This document shows, piece after piece, positions 12,201-23,290 of a DNA stretch of 64,000 nucleotides. A program made the translations under genes and the position numbers. The notes under the pieces were generated by a model. That model worked only from the letters and a program-made list of their open reading frames with translations. It had not been told where the DNA came from and ran no database searches. Source of the stretch: Scatophagus argus (taxonomy: Eukaryota; Chordata; Actinopteri; Scatophagidae); assembly GCF_020382885.2 (NCBI RefSeq), contig NC_058516.1, forward strand, positions 7,231,426-7,295,425, in the 5' to 3' direction. The first letter of the stretch is position 1. The number at the start of each line of letters is the position of its first letter.

Positions 12201-14365
12201 TTAGTTGAATAAATGACTGAATAATCAGACTTTGACACCAAGATTCAGAGTATGCTGTATACAATATTGTACAGTATGGGCACTCAGCCTGCAGCAAAGA
12301 CATGGATGAATTTTATTGGGGCGTGCATAACGCAAAATAAACAAGCATTTACAACCACAAGCACCGCGCCTGGGGATAAAACATTAAACAGAGTCAGGGG
12401 CATCTGAACTCAGCGCCGATCGTACACAAATCTACTGATGTGAGTTCAGGGGCGAAACCAGGTCATCTGGAATTTAATTAACTGACTGACATCTCAGTGG
12501 ATCTAAGATGAGTATGTGCGACAGAGGACTGAGAGCTGGACTGTAACTGAATACCATTAGATGTCATCAAGGAAAAACAACTTACAGTGAAACAGGAATT
12601 GTTGTCAGTAAAATGGCAAGTGACAGTTACCAACAATTTGTCATGAATGATATAATAATGTAAGCCAGGGTAGCCTTTGTATGTTTGATAGATTGTTAAA
12701 ATTGAAAATAATGGGTTACTGAGTTAAGTCTCTGTAAACCAGAGGCCCTTAGGTGTCATCTCTCAGAGACTGTGAATTAGAGTAAAAGCACTCACATCTC
12801 TGTGAACAGGAATACCCCCTCTTAAAGTTTGCTTGATCTGCTGCTGCTGTTGAAATGATGCCCTCTTTGAAGTGCGAAGCTGTCAGATACCCTGAATGAG
12901 GTTCAGCCCTTGAGGCTGTGAAGAGACGTTCATGTCAGAGAGTTATTCTCTACAGTATTTTGTTTGTCACTGACTTGTTAAATCCTCCTTTGGAGTCTGG
13001 AATGAAACCAAACCGTTTCCTGCTGCGTAAAGATGAGCAGAGTTGCACCTGATTTAGAGATGTTTCAAAAGATTAATATCTCAGAGGATATTTCTTGAAT
13101 TCCTTGACAAAATCAGACTCCTAACTAGGAATGTGCGTTTTCTAAAAGAACTCTTGATCCTCACTGTAAACTCCTGTTACCTCAGGCTGGAGTTTTACAG
13201 GTCTTACAGCCTTTTCCCCTCTTAGCTACACGAGCAGTAGGAGTCTGCATGTCAATGTCAGCTAATGTTAACTTCTGACCTGCCACCATCATCAGGTCCA
13301 AATACTGGGCCTCAAGTAATCATCACTAATGCTGGAGTCATTAATAAAAGTTTCATGTTACAATGTAATAGGGATTTTAAGAAGCAAGAAGGTTTGTGCG
13401 TCATTTATGAGCAACATTCATGTGATTTTTCAGTGTGACATTTCTGAGGTTAACATTTCTGTTAGCGATACATTAGACCTGCATGGCTCCGCTTTCAAGA
13501 AGTCTCCAATTCCACTTTTAATTTCCTTCTCTTAAGGGCCAACAAAGGGCAATTTATTAATGGGGCAGTGAATCTATTTATCTAAGGAAGTGATTTGGAA
13601 GTAAAGAAGGTCTAGAGGGGGACATTTCCTCCTTGAGCAGACCTGCTGTTGCAATTTCTAATTTTAAAGGAGTCAGGAAAAGACAATAGACTTGCTGACT
13701 CGGCTTTACTAGTGAATGACCCATAGCATGACAGGAAAAAAAACCATTTGGCGAGCGAGGAGTAACGGCTGAATTCCCAGAGGGCAGCAGGGGCCTGTGA
13801 CTGAAACATAACTCATGTTCTTGTCAAAAGTGACCATGTTTAACAGTTATATTAGATGAACTGAATGCTTGGTGTTAAAGCTTAGAGTCAACTGGTTGGG
13901 TTCCTTTTGACGTTTAAATAATGAAGCAGGCTCACAGCAGCAGCAGCAGCACACACAGCTGATCTCTTTTATAGACTATTCCTTCCCGTGTCAGCCTTTA
14001 AAGTCTTCTTTCAAGAAGACATTAGTTTTCATATTCTCCAGTCACAGCAACTGTGACTGGAGAATATGTATTACACATGTAATATACGTACTTGTGTGCT
14101 CATCTATTTAATCTTATATTCATTTAACATCCATTTATCAAGGTTGTTGAAATAGGCAACCAGAAATAAGCACAGTTACATGAGACTACAAAGTCAGTAA
14201 GTCAGTCAGTAAGTCTTCAGTGTAAAATAATGCAATGTATTCTTCTTATTCTTATTCTGAAATTTGGATTATCACTGGTTGATTCAATTAAATTAAATCA
14301 AGGTACCCTTCCCGGTCATTTAATTTAAAGCACCCTGTGATGTCTGTTTCTTCTCTCTGTCGCAG
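9268..14365 (+). other. lypd6 intron 1
   Basis: About 5.1 kb of intron between the proposed exon 1 and the first coding exon. No coding exon or RNA gene is supported. It contains a small repeat fragment near 9722, a CAG run near 13937 and two adjacent hairpins at 14003-14020 and 14030-14068. Confidence 0.6.
14030..14068. repeat. perfect 18-bp inverted repeat with 3-base loop
   Basis: CATATTCTCCAGTCACAG, then CAA, then the exact reverse complement. A second perfect hairpin (GTCTTCTT, TC, AAGAAGAC) sits just upstream at 14003-14020. Both lie about 300 bases before the lypd6 start codon. Confidence 0.9.
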
Positions 14366-14411
14366 TGATCTCCTGCCCAAACAGAAACGTGCATGAAAGA
14401 CCTCTGGACCG

Positions 14412-16701
14412 ATGATGGAGGCCTGGCCAACAGTGGCCTGGGTCCTGCTAATGATCAGTGTTGCTGATTGGCTGAAAACTGTCCAGTCACGTGACTTCAC
14501 CATGATGGATATCATCATGCTGCATCCCTCAAGTAGGAACATAATGTGTTATTTATTTAATGTTGCTGTTTCTGAATAATGTGTGCTTTGAGTGTAAACA
14601 TACAGGAACTACATGGCAATTTCTATGTCAGTCCAGATGAAAATATCTCAGATTTGGTAGAGACAGCCCCCTCAGGATGAATTGTAGTAAGTTTGGTGGG
14701 CCCTTCACATTTCATTTAGGCTCATCAGCAGGTCTAAGTCTCAGTTGAGCTCAGTGAAACCTGTATGCCCATTTAGTTTAGTTTAAGTCCCGACTAGATC
14801 CAGAAATTTGCTCTTCAATCCACTTATTTATTCATTCATAGTTACCCTCTTACATTCCATTTTCTGATAGTGTCTGGTGAGTAACAGGCTTTGTCCTGCC
14901 TTTGAAAAGTGGCTGACCCCGAGACCTGTTAGCTGTCCGAGCTGAAATACAGCCTGATTCTCAGTGCAGATATGATTCTTGCCAAGGGGAAAGCCAAACA
15001 ACTCCTTGTTTGTCAGAGCGTTTTTGTAAACAGATGATTATTCAGACGTTCTGTCTGGAAAACAAATCGTTTATGTGAGAACTTGACAACATCTGCTACG
15101 CTGGTCATGAGAATGGTAAACAGTGTTTTGTACGACTGCGGCCTTTGTTTTTCCAAAGGAACAGCAGAGATGGTCACAGCATCATGCCAGCAGGCTTCAG
15201 CTTGCTTACTTTTCTGACTGAAAAAGCAATTACATTAATAAAGAATAAATAAGGTGTGACTGAGCAACCACACTAACGAAACATGCCACAGTGCTGGTCC
15301 ACCAGCTGCCTCACAGGGGCAGCAACAACACAGACAAGCGGGGTTTCTCTTTCCATTGAAAAACAGCAGCTACCAAAGTGGTCTCTCCATGACATGTGTG
15401 AACCAGACGAAGCTGCCGCTGGATCAAACGCATACCGGAGATGGAAAAGGTGTTAAGGGGGAAATAGCTGATCTCTCATCTCAGACTGAAAGAGTTCGGA
15501 CAGGTGCGGTGGTGAGGCTCCAGAGAGGCCTGTTCTGCTTGAAGCGACCGACTTCTAAGACACAAGCGCGTTGAGCTTTAGTAACCAAATGCATGTAAAA
15601 GTATGCAAACCCCCAAATATTAGTTAGTGCTAATTCAATGGTGATGTAACATATTTTAAAATATGAATATCATTATCAGACATCACAAAGTCAGAGTGCT
15701 TTAGTCTGTCTGTCTGTCTGTCCGTCCTGCACAGCTACACCTCATCCTGGTGGCTTCAAGTGCTTCACATGTCAAGACGCTGCAGATAACTATGAGTGTA
15801 ATCGCTGGGCGCCGGATGTTTACTGTCCAAAAGGTAAGGCCAGCTTTTTCCTCACCGACTTCTGAACTTTTAAAAACATACCTCTCCAAAGCTAACTTCT
15901 TGTTGTTAATGTAGTTCCAGGCAATAATGAATATGAAATACGAGTGTTGAAAGAGCAGCATACAAACGTGGGGACCCTTGTCTCTGCGTTCACTCAAAAA
16001 AAAGTTATTCCTAAATTTCAGAATTTAAGTCAGTTAATTTGATGTAAAATTTTAATCTGACTAAATAAACTCAGTGTTAAAGGTCACTGTTTTCCTGTCA
16101 TGTTGGGTCAGTGCGTTTTGGGTGCACACTGACCTAAATGAGCAAGCTTTTTCAGTTAAAGTGTTGATGAAAGGTGGAGAAATAATTTGTCCTCAGGATC
16201 ATCACAGGGGTGCTGTTGTTTTAGGCCTGGTGCGGATCAGTCTTATGCCGTTATTATCAAGCTCTTCGATGGAGGTGGTAAAATAATCCAGAAATGAAGG
16301 CAGGTCATGTCTTCCAGATACCAGATACTGTTACACACTCCATGTGATGGACAACAAAGGAGACAGTGTGTCCGTGACCAAGCGCTGTGTGGCCCTGCAG
16401 GACTGTCTGCTTACCGGCTGCGCTGATGTCACTGATAACGGTTATCAGGTACGTGGAGCCTCTGGATTAAACTTCGTCAGCATACACAGCCTGATACTCA
16501 TATTACTTAAATCTCATCCTTCAGGTGTGCTCGTCCTGCTGTGAAGGGAACATCTGTAACGTGCTGGTGCCGAGAAACGAGAGCAGCGCCATTTTCTCCT
16601 CGACTTCCCCTCTGGTCAGCTCGAGCAGAAGGCTTCATCCTGCGACACTGAGCTGCATCATCATCATCATCATCATCATCTTCACAGCTGGACATGTTTG
16701 A
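14412..16701 (+). CDS. lypd6: lypd6, Ly6/PLAUR domain-containing protein 6
   Basis: Coding exons 14412-14532, 15735-15833, 16318-16448 and 16525-16701, all with GT/AG junctions; 175 residues against 171 in human LYPD6. The protein starts with a signal peptide ([18 protein letters not shown]), then the family-specific stretch [37 protein letters not shown] and SCCEGNICN. It contains twelve cysteines of a three-finger LU domain, followed by a Ser/Thr-rich linker with an NES sequon and a hydrophobic tail typical of GPI anchoring. [19 protein letters not shown] fits LYPD6 better than LYPD6B. Family knowledge: an extracellular GPI-anchored modulator of Wnt/LRP6 and nicotinic receptor signalling. 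The second ATG (14415) has the better Kozak context and would give the ME start seen in human. An overlapping upstream ORF lies at 14393-14467. The hydrophobic tail contains eight consecutive isoleucines encoded by (ATC)8. Confidence 0.95.
14533..15734 (+). other. lypd6 intron 2
   Basis: Intron of 1.2 kb with donor GTAGGA and acceptor CACAG. It contains no supported exon, and a short TCTG-type microsatellite lies near 15705-15725, just before the acceptor. Confidence 0.75.
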
Positions 16702-17090
16702 AAGGGAAACTCAGTGCTGCTGGTGCTGGTTAACACATCTGGTGCATGTAGCACCACACCTGGGATTTGTGTTCACTGTATCCTGCGGTTTAACTCTGAA
16801 CAAGCATGTCAACACTGCGCCACGTTCCATTTAGAGAACTTCTTCCTTTCAAACATTTTGTGGTTATTTATTTATACTAAATGTCAGTATTAATATGGGG
16901 CTGCTATTGTTTAACCACTGCAGTTTGTAATTTTGTGGTTTTGTCAACATTAAACTGCTTGGGAAATTCACAGCCATCTTGTTTGTTGTATGTAATAAAC
17001 ATTTGCAGAATATTTTGTATGGTGTACTGATGACTGATGTTGGTGTTTCAACAATATGGACACAAAATAAATACAAACCTTGAAGTCATT
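16702..17090 (+). other. lypd6: lypd6 3' UTR
   Basis: Non-coding DNA after the TGA. Canonical AATAAA signals occur at 16994-16999 and 17066-17071; the second is followed by a TG/T-rich stretch (CACTTTGTGTCTCTTTC), as expected at a cleavage site. The 3' end is probably near 17090. Confidence 0.6.
16994..17071 (+). terminator. polyadenylation signals of lypd6
   Basis: Two AATAAA hexamers, at 16994-16999 and 17066-17071, on the coding strand downstream of the lypd6 stop. Confidence 0.55.
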
Positions 17091-17131
17091 TATCACTTTG
17101 TGTCTCTTTCAGTTTTTTAAGTTTTTCTGCA

Positions 17132-17953
17132 GTGTTTTCACAGTTTATTATTCTTATTATTATTTACAGTTTTCTTATTTTCCAGTTTATTCTTCAGCAT
17201 TTTAAAGCACTGAGCCACTTCGGAATAAGGTCATCAACTTTCGTTTTAAGGGCAAATGACTCACTGGCTGAAATGACCTCCAAGCCTCCTGTGTTGACAA
17301 AACACAATACAAATGATATTCACAAGATATTTTATAATATCATTCTAACATTACAACATTTAGCTAGCAATCTGAATACAACACCTGAGAGTGAACAATT
17401 TCTGTCCAGTGAGAGTGAAAGCAAGGACTCCAGGGCACACAACATGATGGATGTTGCTAAGTTTTGCACAGATTGTAGCGATGAGATCTCACCTGAATCG
17501 GAGCAGGAAATAACTTTCCCTTCCAGTGGTCACAGCATAATGTGTTTTACCAGTTCTTCAGAAAGTTATGATTCATTTCATAGAAGTTTCTCCTCGCAGG
17601 CTGAGCAGGAGCAGGAAGATGGTCTGAGTGTAAAGTGTTGTGCCAGTCCCGAAGAGAAGGAGCAGTTGTGGGAGCAAGAGAAGACCTTTCTCACTGTCTT
17701 TCTCTTCAAGCTTCTGGATCACATTGCTCACTCCACCCAGACATCAATACACAACGTGGACTTTGATAGTATGCTGGAATGGCTGAGAAAGAGGACTGTG
17801 GGAGAAATAAGATCCACTCTCCCACAGACCATTGGAAGTGTGCACATCACAGTCTACAAAAACCTTTGTCGAGAGTTTGGATCTGCAAAGCTGTTGCAGG
17901 CTGCCACGGTGGCCAGTGATGTGGCTTTTGAAGAAGCTCTTGCCAGGACATAA
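17132..17953 (+). CDS. unrecognised intronless ORF, possibly a frameshifted gene or pseudogene
   Basis: The longest open frame in the window (273 codons from the first ATG). I do not recognise the family. The first 47 codons are AT-rich and hydrophobic and are probably non-coding; an ATG at 17273 (MTSKPPVLTKHNTNDIHKIF) is the more likely start, giving 226 residues. The middle is acidic and serine-rich (SSESESKDS, ISPESEQEI, FTSSSESYDSF), then a charged patch (SPEEKEQLWEQEKTF) and a mostly helical C-terminal part (FLFKLLDHIAHS, VDFDSMLEWLRKRTVGEIRS, YKNLCREFGSAKLLQAA). No signal peptide or catalytic motif is visible. The frame ends with TAA at 17951, but a neighbouring frame is open to 18189 and begins with a basic tail (KSTAAQRFRKTNLTKLKRFF), as if one base had been lost. 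It begins about 40 bases past the lypd6 3' end and is convergent with mmadhc. It may be a teleost-specific gene, a retrocopy or a decayed one. Confidence 0.45.
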   Translation: MFSQFIILIIIYSFLIFQFILQHFKALSHFGIRSSTFVLRANDSLAEMTSKPPVLTKHNTNDIHKIFYNIILTLQHLASNLNTTPESEQFLSSESESKDSRAHNMMDVAKFCTDCSDEISPESEQEITFPSSGHSIMCFTSSSESYDSFHRSFSSQAEQEQEDGLSVKCCASPEEKEQLWEQEKTFLTVFLFKLLDHIAHSTQTSIHNVDFDSMLEWLRKRTVGEIRSTLPQTIGSVHITVYKNLCREFGSAKLLQAATVASDVAFEEALART

Positions 17954-18189
17954 AAAGCACAGCTGCTCAAAGATTCAGGAAAACTAACCTAACCAAACTG
18001 AAGAGATTTTTCAGCAGAGGCAAGACCAAAGTTAGTCCAAACACATCAGTATCTCACTGTGAGGTCCTCAGTTTGGAGACTGAATCAGCACCATCACCAC
18101 AGAGGGAAGAGAAGCATCCTGCCACCTTTAGGATGTTCCCTTCCATTTTTTGTTGTATTCATTTTTTTATTGTATTATCCACTTTTTGA
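17954..18189 (+). pseudogene. out-of-frame C-terminal continuation of the 17.1 kb ORF
   Basis: In the frame starting with CAG at 17944 there is open reading from before the TAA to TGA at 18187-18189. It gives a basic stretch (KSTAAQRFRKTNLTKLKRFF, SRGKTK) and then a Ser/Glu/Pro-rich segment. The change from acidic/helical to strongly basic is typical of a genuine protein tail. A single-base loss near 17945-17956 (an A run follows) would explain the split; a sequencing or assembly error would look the same. Confidence 0.35.
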
Positions 18190-19303
18190 TATGAATAGGA
18201 TGTGTCAGATGCAGCTGGAGAAGTACTGACTATATCCAGAGTCTGACATAAAATGAGTCTGGTACAACCTAAAAACAACCTTCATGATGACTGAAAAAAA
18301 GGTGTGCGCCAGACTGTCTGCAGTAAATCTAATCAGCCATGATTTGGTGAAAAATAAGTATCGCTGTTTTATTCACATTATAACATAAACGAGCTGACTT
18401 TAGCAGTGCACACACATACAGTAGGTAGGACACACACCAGGTTTGTGGCTGATTAAATCAAATACTCAATAAGACAAAAGTCTTACTGGATATTTGGATA
18501 TAAAGGAACATTGCACTCAACGGGTGGAGCAGCTTTGACTCAATGTGCACATTTCCTGATGCTGCAATTCAATTTAAATACACTTTTAACTGATCCATGA
18601 TCATCATTGATATAACTGGAGTGCTGATCATGTGATCCCAAGTTACCGTAATGGGAACAGCCCCCTCGTGGTCCTCAACATTTCTGTTGAGAAGCTGACA
18701 CTGAAAGCTCCAGGAAAACAGAGCATCACTGCAGCTTGATGAGAAGTCATTTGATTTATTCAAGATTTCTAACTTTCACAGCTGCGGTGTTTCAACTGAA
18801 ACAGTATCCATATTTCTTTACACCATGTGACACAGAAAAACAATGCTGTACTAGTTTTTTTAGTTCTTAAGTTGTTGTTTGAATCTCTTCACATGAGCTA
18901 CTAACAGCTGCCTGAGAAAGTTTTGGCAGTTTCCATTTCAAATCCATGGTGCTTATGTCATAAAACACAGATGATGACACGTTCTAAAGTGTTAACATTG
19001 GCTACAGACTTTTCAAATAACAGATATTCAGTCTGAAAAGTCTTTTATTTGTAGTCAGAACCCTACCCACTGCACAGAATGTGTTTCTCCCTGAATGTAG
19101 TGCAGGATAAGGAGGGTTGACGTCTCTTATCGGACAGGCACAATGTCGACGTCCACATTAGAGTCCTAGAGTCAAGTCCTTATTACAACCTCTGCACATC
19201 CATGTACCAACACTACCATACATCAAGTTTCAAGCTTCTTCAAACCATAAATAAAGACCTTGTGTTTGGATTTAGTTGTGTGGAATAATAATAAAAAAAA
19301 ATC
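18190..19303. other. convergent intergenic region / mmadhc 3' UTR
   Basis: No supported gene. The right part is likely the mmadhc 3' UTR; minus-strand AATAAA (read as TTTATT) occurs at 19044-19049. A CTCF-like sequence (12 of 14 positions, minus strand) is at 18658-18671. The ORF at 18569-18763 has no support. Confidence 0.55.
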
Positions 19304-21558
19304 CTATTCCTCATCATCAAGTACATTTGAAAGTCCTTGTAGTCTTGCAATAGCAGCACTGTGAGAAGGTGCATTGGTGAAAACAGTCCCCACAAACAAA
19401 GGTGTTCCCCTTAGGATGTGGCGAATTACCGTGCAGGAGCCTGACACTTCAATGTGGAAGCCCAGATGTCTCAGCTCGTCCTCCGTTCGGAGTGTGGTTT
19501 GATTCGATGAAGATGCAAAAAACTGTCGGGGAACATAAACGTAATGGTGATGCACGGGACTGCAGCATACTCACAGCAGGCTTCAATAATCTATCTGAAA
19601 GCATTCTGGTTGGTATAACACAGTGGAAAACAAGGAAAAAGACCTTACGGGTTTGCACAACTTCAGGTTAACAGAAGCATTACATTACATTACATGAATT
19701 TTTCTTGAGTGGAAAATGGACATTGGTGTCCGTAAAGTCATAATGCTAAAATACAAAGTTTAAATTTCCCCAATATTCACAGTTGATGCATTTCTAGTAC
19801 AATGAATCACTACTGAACACAGAGGAAAACTCACAGCTGCTCCTGTTGTTGGGTCAATGAAGTCTGCCCAGTAGCCTGCAGTCCACAGAGAGAAGCACAT
19901 TTCCTTTGCACCGCTCACAAACTGCAGTGAGAAAGCGCAGTTGGCAGCTGTTAAAAAATACCATCACAAATCCAGACTTATGACAACAAAAATGATCTCT
20001 GACAGGACTCACTCTGTGAAGCAGCTGATCTCTGTCCTCTTCTGCCGCCTCCTCAAACTGGCGGCTCTTCTGTGTGATCGTCACAACTGTAATAGGAGTG
20101 ACGGGGGCTGATGGGAACAGCTGCTCAAGATCTGACACATACAACCACAAAGATTTGTTACTCGAAGGTCATTAACAGACAATACAAGTTTATAAGATGA
20201 ATTTGCTTGAGTGAACTGATATAATAACATCCCCATACCTTTCTTTAACAGCTCAGGGCAGGAACTGACAGAGCAGTCTGTGCCTCCCTGATTAAAGTAC
20301 TGCTCTGCTTTGTGGACTCTTGTGGAAATAGGACCAAGCTTTCCCTGAAGAGCAAACACACACATACACAATGACAAAGCAGCTTTGAGGTTGTGAAATC
20401 ATTTACTCTCACTCATATCTCATGACATGAATCTCTTTAAATACATGCAAAGCCATGTTTATGAAGTTTAAACTGAAGTTTACTGGACTGTGCTGCATGA
20501 ACAGTCTACACATAAAAGGATCATTGGCAACATTTTATAAGGTCTAGCTTTAAGAGTCCCTCCATGTTTCTAAAACTCACATATTCACATATAAAAATAA
20601 GTAAGAAATAACAATATAACTGCAGTGCCCTCAACAGCAGCTACAGCTGTGCTGCAAGGAAAATTTCAAAAACTTACATGGAACTCATTAATAAACTGGG
20701 CGAGTATGAACTGCTGTCTCTCTGTGCTGCTTGGAGCAGTGAGTACATCAGGCACCGTCCTGTGGACTGGAGTCTTCTTTTGGTTCCCAATGCCCTCCAA
20801 GTGGCAGTCAAACCCAGCGTTACCTGGTAACTGAAAGCGTTGGTCCTGAGGTCCAAATGGTCCCATGTTCTCATCAGGCCACACAGTCCTGGGGCCTGAA
20901 GGGGACATAACAGTTATATTTGAGTGTGTGTGTTAAAAAGCTGCTGAAAACCACATCCTTAAAAACTGCCTTTTGCCATGTTTGACAGGCCATCCTGTCT
21001 CCAGATGAAAAACAAAAGACAAAACAGCAAACTAAGATGTGGGACAAAACCTGTCGTCAGATTTAAATCAAAGCCTGTTAGAAATTAGGAAGACATTTAC
21101 TACTGGACTGACCTGAATCTGTGGGTGATACAACTACATAAGGCTCATCTGAGCTTGCAGCAGAGAAGGGTCTGGCTCTGCCCACACGGAGAGCAGCTAA
21201 TGCTTGATAGCCAGCAGTCTGAGAGAAGACCAACTTGCCTCGACCACACAGCACCTACATATGAAAAAAGGCATCTGTTAACAGCCAGGAACATTTATAC
21301 ACACGATTCATCTTTTACTTATACAACTACTGTTGAATGGCCAATTCTCTGCTGATGTAATGGAGTCAGTCTAAGTGAAAAGCTTTGACACATAACGCTT
21401 GATGCACTGGCCAAATACACAGTTAAATAATAAATAAATAAATGAACAAAAGAATGAGACATTTTAAATTCTGTTTATGAGAGAAAGCAGTAGGCTGGAA
21501 AAATGACTGACTTTCAGATGAGCAAGTTGGTTGTTATGTCACTTACATTGCTGGACAT
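19304..21558 (-). CDS. mmadhc: mmadhc, cobalamin trafficking protein CblD
   Basis: Seven coding exons, right to left: 21547-21558, 21113-21254, 20678-20895, 20239-20344, 20013-20131, 19835-19921, 19304-19522. All have GT/AG junctions and consistent phases, giving 300 residues (human 296). The N-terminus is arginine-rich with few acids, like a mitochondrial presequence ([19 protein letters not shown], then [13 protein letters not shown]). [67 protein letters not shown] and RHLGF are MMADHC signatures. The protein receives cob(II)alamin from MMACHC in the cytosol and directs it to methionine synthase or to mitochondria; the second half has a nitroreductase-like fold. An internal Met falls at residue 62, the reported human internal start. 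The position aligned with human Cys261 is Ser, while Cys262 is kept. The C-terminus carries an acidic extension (LSNVLDDEE). The four-codon first exon and the GAA/F exon border match the family. Confidence 0.97.
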
Positions 21559-22110
21559 TGTGGTTCGTCTCCGCCTGCTTTCTAACTTTAACCTGTCAGA
21601 TAAAAACAACAACAACTGTACAACCCTGTATACCCCAAACTTAATGTTTACATGGAAACAGGCTTGAGCTAACTTTAAGTTTGCTGGCCTAACTTAGATG
21701 GCAGCTGACATGATGTAATGATTACGTATGTTTCACGGGGAAGCAAAAGCACCAAGGTCAAGTCTGTCACAACGTGATTCAGAAGTAACCCAACAACAAG
21801 CAAACACAAGCCGTCTTATAGTGATACAGGATCGGCAAAAACAAAACGGCTAACGAGCTAGCTGCTACTGTTAGCACGTTGTTTTCGTGTCCACTCAGCT
21901 CATATCTTATTTTGACACTTTCCCTTTTCACACAGTACTGTATATCTCCTTGAGATCACCTTGCACAAAAATAGCCAACAACCACGAACATGTGAATGTT
22001 CTTTCTACAAAATCTAAAAAATATATATCTGCTATCTAATCGGATTATAATATATAAAGTACATGTTGTTCTTACCTGTCAAGTTGCACGTCCGCTGCTA
22101 CACTCTAGCA
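21559..22110 (-). promoter_or_regulatory. mmadhc: mmadhc 5' UTR exons and promoter
   Basis: The coding first exon continues as 5' UTR to an acceptor (TGACAG) at 21593. The matching donor (GTAAGA) is at 22070-22075, so a non-coding exon 1 starts at 22076 and runs to about 22110. Immediately upstream is AGGAAGTGACG at 22121-22131, an ETS-like core next to a CRE half site, followed by a few CpGs. A TATA box is not seen, as usual for a housekeeping gene. Confidence 0.6.
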
Positions 22111-22364
22111 AAACAACGACAGGAAGTGACGAAGGAGGAACTACTCATGCGCAGTTCGCGTTGCAGTTACATCAACAGTCATCTTTGGTCAAGGGGATGT
22201 AAGCACTACAAGGGGGTTTCGAAAAGAGCTTCATCACTTCACCATTCTGTGTCTGAAGTTTCGTTAATGTGAGACAACCTTTAACCTTATGATACCACTG
22301 ACTTCTTGTTCTCAGAGCTGGTGCTACGCATAATAACAATATAGACTGTCACTTTCACAACTCA

Positions 22365-22378
22365 CCACAAGATGGCAG
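22365..22378 (+). promoter_or_regulatory. CTCF-like motif upstream of mmadhc
   Basis: CCACAAGATGGCAG matches the CTCF core CCASYAGRKGGCRS at 13 of 14 positions. It lies about 250 bases upstream of the mmadhc first exon at the edge of the gene desert. Confidence 0.35.
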
Positions 22379-23239
22379 CAACCTAACAGTTAACAGGACC
22401 AAGGATTTGCTTGTAACGGCATTATAGTTGGTACTAAACTGGTTGGCACTTCATCCTTTAAACTTAATATTTAGAGTTTTCATCTTGTTGCCATGTTGTT
22501 ATTTGTTCCCAAGTTTGCTTTGAGATGTGACACATAGTGCCATTCAGACATATAAAAGAAGGAGACCTAAACTAAGTTCAATCATGATTTTTTTTAATCT
22601 CCAAGGTATCTCGAAACAAACTACTTTTGATGACAATGGTGTCTCATCTTTGATTAGCCCTGTGTAAATTGTGACATTCCCAGCAGAGAAAATGCATTAA
22701 CAGCACTTTCATTTAAGTTCCCGCAACTCTTTCACTTTTATTGAACTTTACCTTGGCTAACCTCTGAATAATGTCCAGAATCAAAGGCTGAGCGTGTTTG
22801 TACTGGGCAGTTCCCAGGTGGAAAACTGTGCAGCAATGGTACACATGCTCAGCAAAATCCCCTCTCTTGATCACTAAAGTCTGAAAACTTGAACAGAGGA
22901 ACTGGCCTAGCAAGAACAGTGTTATTTGCTGTCAGAAGTCAGGGAGGACAAGGACAGCTAGTAGAGTACATTTTGCTGGCATAGACGCATCTCTTTAGCT
23001 GAGTTGGACAAACTGATTGACACCTTCTCTGAGCTGACAGGATATGCAGTGAGAGCTTACCCTGGGACCTACATGCTTCACTCACTGTGGGCAGCTGCAG
23101 CAGTGTGTGTGTGTGTGTGTCTAGTGATGAGGCATGTGGAAATACACAGAGCTTGGCTGTCAGTGAGTCTCCCACAGGATCATTTGTAACAGCAACACAG
23201 CATCCACTCTAGATACATCCACCCTAGCCCCTGCAGGAT

Positions 23240-23290
<51 letters not shown>

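Noticed and set aside
16507..16695. Minus ORF with an aspartate run (DDDDDDDD)
   Set aside because: It is the antisense of the (ATC)8 tract in the last lypd6 exon.
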